Of a stretch of 64,000 nucleotides of DNA, positions 60,553 to 64,000 are shown one piece after another (the stretch's first letter is position 1; each line of letters starts with the position of its first letter). Below the pieces are notes generated by a model. It did not search any database. It saw only the letters and a list, made by a program, of their open reading frames with translations, and had not been told where the DNA came from. The position numbers and the translations under genes were made by a program. Source of the stretch: Anaerolineae bacterium (GTDB lineage Bacteria > Chloroflexota > Anaerolineae > Anaerolineales > Anaerolineaceae); assembly GCA_013314735.1 (NCBI GenBank), contig JABUFD010000001.1, positions 248,001 through 312,000 on the forward strand, given 5' to 3'.

Positions 60553-62073
60553 TTACAGTTTCTTTGCGCTGAAAATGTTGCGGATAGATTCCGCCGGGTG
60601 GGTCACCGGTCGGGCATATCCCGGCCCAAGGTCATCAATTTTGGGCTGCAGGTCGGCACCCATATCCTGCAGCAGCAGGCTCTGGTCGGTTTCCAGCAGG
60701 GGACTGTGTTTCCCATATTGTTTCCACTGTCCATTCTCAACGGCATTCGTGTAACCGGCTTCCGTATAACGCTCAAGCTGGGCTGACCGCAGGCGTTCCA
60801 CCTGGTCACCATAGAAGGCATTGTAGGCCATGTTGCGGGTTTCACCGGGATCGAGGGTCAGGTTGTAGAGCCATTCCTTTTCATCAGCTGCGGACCAGGT
60901 GTATTTCCAGGTGCCGTCGGTGATCAAATACAGGCCGGTTGCCTGGTTGCCAATGTGACTGTACACGTACTGGCGCCGGGTTTCTCCATTGAGGACTGCG
61001 GCCAGGTCCTCTCCCTCCGGGTGTGCTGAAGGTTGATCTGCTCCGGCAGCACTCAGCATGGTGGGATAGAAATCAAGGTTGGAAGTGGGCGCCATGCAGC
61101 GTTGGCCACCTTCAAACATGCCTGGCAGCCGGGCGAGCATCGGTACATGCGCGGCAGGTTCCAGCATGCAGCGTTTGCCGAACGAACCGAAATCACCCAG
61201 CATTTCACCGTGGTCCGCATTGAACAGAATCAGGGTGTTGTCGATCTCATCCCCCAGGGCGGCGAGAATGCGGCCGATATTGTAGTCAACAAAGGAGATC
61301 GTTGCCAGGTACGCCGCGCGCATTGTGCGAAGTAAATTGTTGTCAAAACCCTGGTCACGGTATTTATAACGATTCTGCAGATGGTTCCAATAGCACAGGG
61401 CATCCTGGTAGTTCTCCGGGCGGTGCGGCAGCGGCATCTGACCGGCGCGGTAAAGCTTGTTCCACGGCACCGGGTTTTCAAATGGCGGATGGGGTTTGAT
61501 AAAACTACTCCATAAGAAAAAGGGCCGGTTGCGGTCGCGTTTTTCCAGGAAATGAACCGAGCGGTCTGCCACCCAGGTGGTATTATGCAGACGGGCTGGC
61601 AGTTGCGAGGGCTGCGGAATGTAATAATACTCACTGCGGACGCCGTGGATGTCATCCACATAGCCGTATCCCTGTTCTTTCAGGTAATCGCGGAAATCAT
61701 CCTGCATACCGCCTTCTTCAGAGTAATCGCGGTGGTCAAATCCCCACAACTTCATGGAATCCGGTGAAAAATGCATTTTGCCCACGCCATGGGTCTGGTA
61801 TCCAAGGGATTGCAACCCCTCCATGAAAGTGGTGCGTTCCTGGGGCATGGGGACATTTTCCCAACAATTGGTTTCATGCGGGGGCAGGCCGGTGATCAGG
61901 GAGCAACGGGCTGCGATGCATACCGGGGTGGTGGTGTAGGCGCGGTCAAAGCTGACGCCGGTATTGGCGATGAAATCGAGATTGGGGGTTTTAATGAATG
62001 GATTGCCAAGGGCAGCGATTGTATCGTAACGCTGCTGGTCTGTATACAATAGCAAAATGTTCGGTTGTTTCAA
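60553..62073 (-). CDS. Type I sulfatase
   Basis: A 506-residue arylsulfatase-like enzyme. 'PNILLLYTDQQRYD' supplies metal-binding aspartates, and the formylglycine site is Cys in 'TPVCIAARCSLITG' (CxAxR). Further motifs are 'GVGKMHFS' and 'FNADHGEMLGDFGSFGK'. There is no signal peptide, so it may act in the cytosol on imported sulfated sugars. I prefer the TTG at 62073 as start because AAGGAGG lies 5 nt upstream; the ATG at 62100 has no such site. An anaerobic sulfatase-maturing enzyme would be needed; it is not in the window. Confidence 0.9.
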   Translation of the reverse strand: MKQPNILLLYTDQQRYDTIAALGNPFIKTPNLDFIANTGVSFDRAYTTTPVCIAARCSLITGLPPHETNCWENVPMPQERTTFMEGLQSLGYQTHGVGKMHFSPDSMKLWGFDHRDYSEEGGMQDDFRDYLKEQGYGYVDDIHGVRSEYYYIPQPSQLPARLHNTTWVADRSVHFLEKRDRNRPFFLWSSFIKPHPPFENPVPWNKLYRAGQMPLPHRPENYQDALCYWNHLQNRYKYRDQGFDNNLLRTMRAAYLATISFVDYNIGRILAALGDEIDNTLILFNADHGEMLGDFGSFGKRCMLEPAAHVPMLARLPGMFEGGQRCMAPTSNLDFYPTMLSAAGADQPSAHPEGEDLAAVLNGETRRQYVYSHIGNQATGLYLITDGTWKYTWSAADEKEWLYNLTLDPGETRNMAYNAFYGDQVERLRSAQLERYTEAGYTNAVENGQWKQYGKHSPLLETDQSLLLQDMGADLQPKIDDLGPGYARPVTHPAESIRNIFSAKKL

Positions 62074-62420
62074 GGTATCCTCCTTCGTGAATCTGCTCAT
62101 TGAAAAGGGCTGGTGAAATTTCCATACTTGCTGGAATGGAGAACCATGATTTCTATTCTATCCCTGATTCTACCGCCAAATCAAAACTCACAGTGTTTCC
62201 TTGCATTTTTTTTGTTTATTTTCATTTGTCTGAAAATAAATATTTTTTAATATCTACTTAGAATTCGATGATATTATTTTTTTATATACATTCACCAATT
62301 CCCCATCAGTCCATTAACCGGGAATTCACGTTGATTCGTCAAATTCGATCCATCGTTTGCCAACGTTTCGGAGTTTATCGAAACGGTAATTTCACCAAAA
62401 TTGTTGAAAGGAGTCAGGTT
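62074..62420. other. AT-rich divergent promoter region
   Basis: A 347-nt gap between the divergent sulfatase and solute-binding genes, strongly AT-rich at about 62190-62300. It has no gene. It holds one inverted repeat, listed separately, and presumably both promoters. Confidence 0.6.
62364..62385. promoter_or_regulatory. Inverted repeat upstream of the solute-binding gene
   Basis: CGTTTCG (62364-62370) and CGAAACG (62379-62385) are separated by 8 nt, 36 nt before the ATG. The half-site contains GAAAC, as does the palindrome at 57206, so the same regulator may bind both. Confidence 0.5.
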
Positions 62421-64000
62421 ATGAGGAAGATGTTTTATTTTCTATCTGTGTTAATGGTCCTGGCCATGCTGTTCTCAGCGTGTGCAAAACCGGCAGAGCC
62501 ACAGACCACCACAGAAGAAGAAACAGCAGCAGAAGAAACCACCGCGGAAGAGGCTGTTGCTGAAGAGGAAACCGCTGAGGAAGAAGCTGTAGAGGAGGAA
62601 ACAGCAGAAGAAGCACCTGAAGTGGTTGTTCCTGTTGCGTATCAGGAAGCTCCCATGCTGGCAGAAAAAGTTGCCGCGGGTGAGCTGCCCCCGGTGGAGG
62701 AACGTCTGCCGGCAGTGCCGTATGTGGTGGGTCCGGGAACAGAAATTGTTGTTGAGAACCTGGATTACACCATCGGGCGCTACGGCGGAACCCTGCGCTC
62801 TGCCCATGTGGGCACATTCCAACCCGACTTGTTCATGGCGTCGATTGAGGGATTGATCACGGCGCCCGGGCTGGGCATCGAAGGCGTCCATGGCAATGTG
62901 GTCGAAAGCTTCACTGTCAATGATGATGCAACCGTGTACACATTCAAAATGCGCGAAGGCCTGAAATGGTCGGATGGTGTACCTGTCACCCGTGAGGATG
63001 TCGAATTTGCCTGGAATGACGTATGGATGAATACAGACCTGTATCCCGGCGGCCCAAAAGCTGATTTCCGTGCAGGCGGAACATCCAATGGCGCCCCCAT
63101 GACGTTGGAATTTATTGACGATTGGACCTTCACCCTCAGCTTTGAGAGCTCTTACGGTTCATTCGTGGGCGTTCTGGCGATCAAGGGCTGGGCAAGCTAC
63201 CAGGACTTGATCAAGCCAGCGCATTATTTGAAACCGTATCATAAAACCTATGCGGATGCTGATGAACTGGCAGCAGTCATGGATGAAAAAGGCTATATTG
63301 TTGAAGACTGGGCCAACTTCTTCCAGGCTATGGATGTTGGCAACTGGGATATGTATACAGAACCCGCAATTGGTTTCCCGCAGTTGTCGCCCTGGATTCT
63401 TGTGCAGTTGACAGAAGGCGCTGTTTTGCTGGATCGGAACCCGTATTATTTCAAGGTCGATGCCGAAGGTCAGCAGCTTCCGTATATTGATTCATTAATT
63501 TCCACCCGTGTTGATAACACCGATATGGTGAACACGCGTGGTATCGCCGGTGATGCAGACTTCCTGCGGCAGGATCCCAGCCTGGCAATGGTTCCCCTGT
63601 ATAAGGAGAATGAAGAAGCTGGCCATTACCGCGTCGTTCTGCTGCAGCACCATACCGGGATTGCATATAAGCTCAATTACACCAACCAGGACCCTGGTTG
63701 GAATGAAGTTGTCAACGATGTGCGGTTCCGCAAAGCGCTGAACCTTGCGACCGACCAGGACGAAATTTTGCAGTTTGTTTATAACACCTTTGGGCAGGAA
63801 TCGTTGATCACACCCTGGGAATATGACCTGGAAGCTGCCAACGCCCTGTTGGACGAAATGGGCATGACCGAGTATGATGCAGAGGGTTACCGGTTGAGCC
63901 CCAGTGGTTATCCTTTGAAAGTGCTGGTTGAAGCCTTCGATGGTAACCCGGACATGGTGCCGATTGCCGAATACCTGATCGAATACCTGAGCGACCTGAA
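62421..64000 (+). CDS. Family 5 extracellular solute-binding lipoprotein (cut by window edge)
   Basis: The first 526 codons of an ABC solute-binding protein. It has a lipoprotein signal (MRKMFYFLSVLMVLAMLFSA, lipobox 'LFSAC' with Cys at about residue 21), a Glu/Thr/Ala-rich linker (about 27-70), and the SBP family 5 core ('FKMREGLKWSDGVPVTREDV', 'RFRKALNLATDQDEI'). Family 5 proteins carry peptides, but in Chloroflexota and Thermotogota many bind oligosaccharides, which would fit the sugar genes nearby. AAAGGAG lies 8 nt before the ATG. Permease genes should follow beyond the window. Confidence 0.9.
   Translation, partial: MRKMFYFLSVLMVLAMLFSACAKPAEPQTTTEEETAAEETTAEEAVAEEETAEEEAVEEETAEEAPEVVVPVAYQEAPMLAEKVAAGELPPVEERLPAVPYVVGPGTEIVVENLDYTIGRYGGTLRSAHVGTFQPDLFMASIEGLITAPGLGIEGVHGNVVESFTVNDDATVYTFKMREGLKWSDGVPVTREDVEFAWNDVWMNTDLYPGGPKADFRAGGTSNGAPMTLEFIDDWTFTLSFESSYGSFVGVLAIKGWASYQDLIKPAHYLKPYHKTYADADELAAVMDEKGYIVEDWANFFQAMDVGNWDMYTEPAIGFPQLSPWILVQLTEGAVLLDRNPYYFKVDAEGQQLPYIDSLISTRVDNTDMVNTRGIAGDADFLRQDPSLAMVPLYKENEEAGHYRVVLLQHHTGIAYKLNYTNQDPGWNEVVNDVRFRKALNLATDQDEILQFVYNTFGQESLITPWEYDLEAANALLDEMGMTEYDAEGYRLSPSGYPLKVLVEAFDGNPDMVPIAEYLIEYLSDL

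Noticed and set aside
62500-62640. GAA-rich repetitive DNA
   Set aside because: It encodes the Glu/Thr/Ala linker after the lipobox of the solute-binding protein, a common lipoprotein feature.
1-64000. CRISPR array, prophage, insertion sequence or integrase
   Set aside because: I found no regularly spaced repeats, transposase or integrase motifs, phage structural genes or attachment-site duplication, including beside the two tRNA genes.

Overview
The window looks like chromosome from an anaerobic, monoderm-like bacterium, most plausibly Chloroflexota (Anaerolineae or a relative). This is inference from several traits: surface proteins with Thr/Pro-rich 'TPTPTP' linkers, a clostripain-like C11 peptidase, a heliorhodopsin, an isoleucine T-box, a tRNA-Gln beside gltX, an Orp/NifX-type iron-sulfur ATPase cluster typical of anaerobes, and sugar-use genes. 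No phage, insertion sequence, CRISPR array or rRNA was seen. Protein functions were read from motifs; no database search was run.

Layout. 1-3.0 kb: non-oxidative pentose phosphate genes (tal partial, rpiB, tkt). 3.2-7.6 kb: an isochorismatase-like hydrolase, a DUF1801 protein, a TPR/C39-like membrane protein, a small membrane protein, a heliorhodopsin and an AadA-like nucleotidyltransferase. 7.6-15.3 kb: tRNA-Gly(CCC), then a cell-shape and division block, mreBCD-mrdA-minCDE-rodA. 15.4-24.2 kb: gltX, tRNA-Gln(CTG), a membrane-anchored C11 peptidase, a secreted Cys-rich protein, and ileS behind a T-box whose specifier reads ATC. 24.3-28.5 kb: a type I glutamine synthetase lacking the adenylylation tyrosine, a Gfo/Idh/MocA oxidoreductase and a bactofilin-like surface protein.

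28.5-32.5 kb is the most unusual part: a RecA-fold protein with a destroyed Walker A and a C-terminal clamp-binding motif, an overlapping 88-aa helical protein, an SRAP (YedK/HMCES) DNA-protein crosslinking enzyme, and a divergent family B DNA polymerase with lost exonuclease residues, an altered catalytic motif C and its own clamp-binding motif. A possible LexA-type box precedes the first gene. I read this as a candidate polymerase-B mutasome for damage tolerance.

32.5-42.2 kb: a soluble histidine kinase, an ABC-F ATPase, a second Gfo/Idh/MocA enzyme, a flavin-dependent NAD(P)H oxidoreductase, a hydantoinase A-like protein and araA. 42.4-45.7 kb: a PadR-controlled operon of two MinD-like ferredoxin-ATPases between two NifX-like proteins, resembling the Orp (orange protein) system. 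45.8-53.1 kb: rRNA/tRNA 2'-O-methyltransferase, a URO-D/MtaA-like protein, a CPBP protease, and a four-gene ABC export or surface system (YIP1, ATPase, CARDB-like surface protein, FtsX permease).

53.4-64 kb: a sugar region. A tight four-gene unit (SIS isomerase, HAD phosphatase, deoxyhypusine-synthase-like protein, PfkB kinase) suggests a heptose-like or other sugar-phosphate pathway. It is followed by a DeoR regulator fused to a periplasmic-binding-protein domain with a perfect LacI-type palindrome at its promoter, an arabinose/fucose isomerase-like enzyme, a sulfatase and the start of a family 5 solute-binding lipoprotein that runs off the window.
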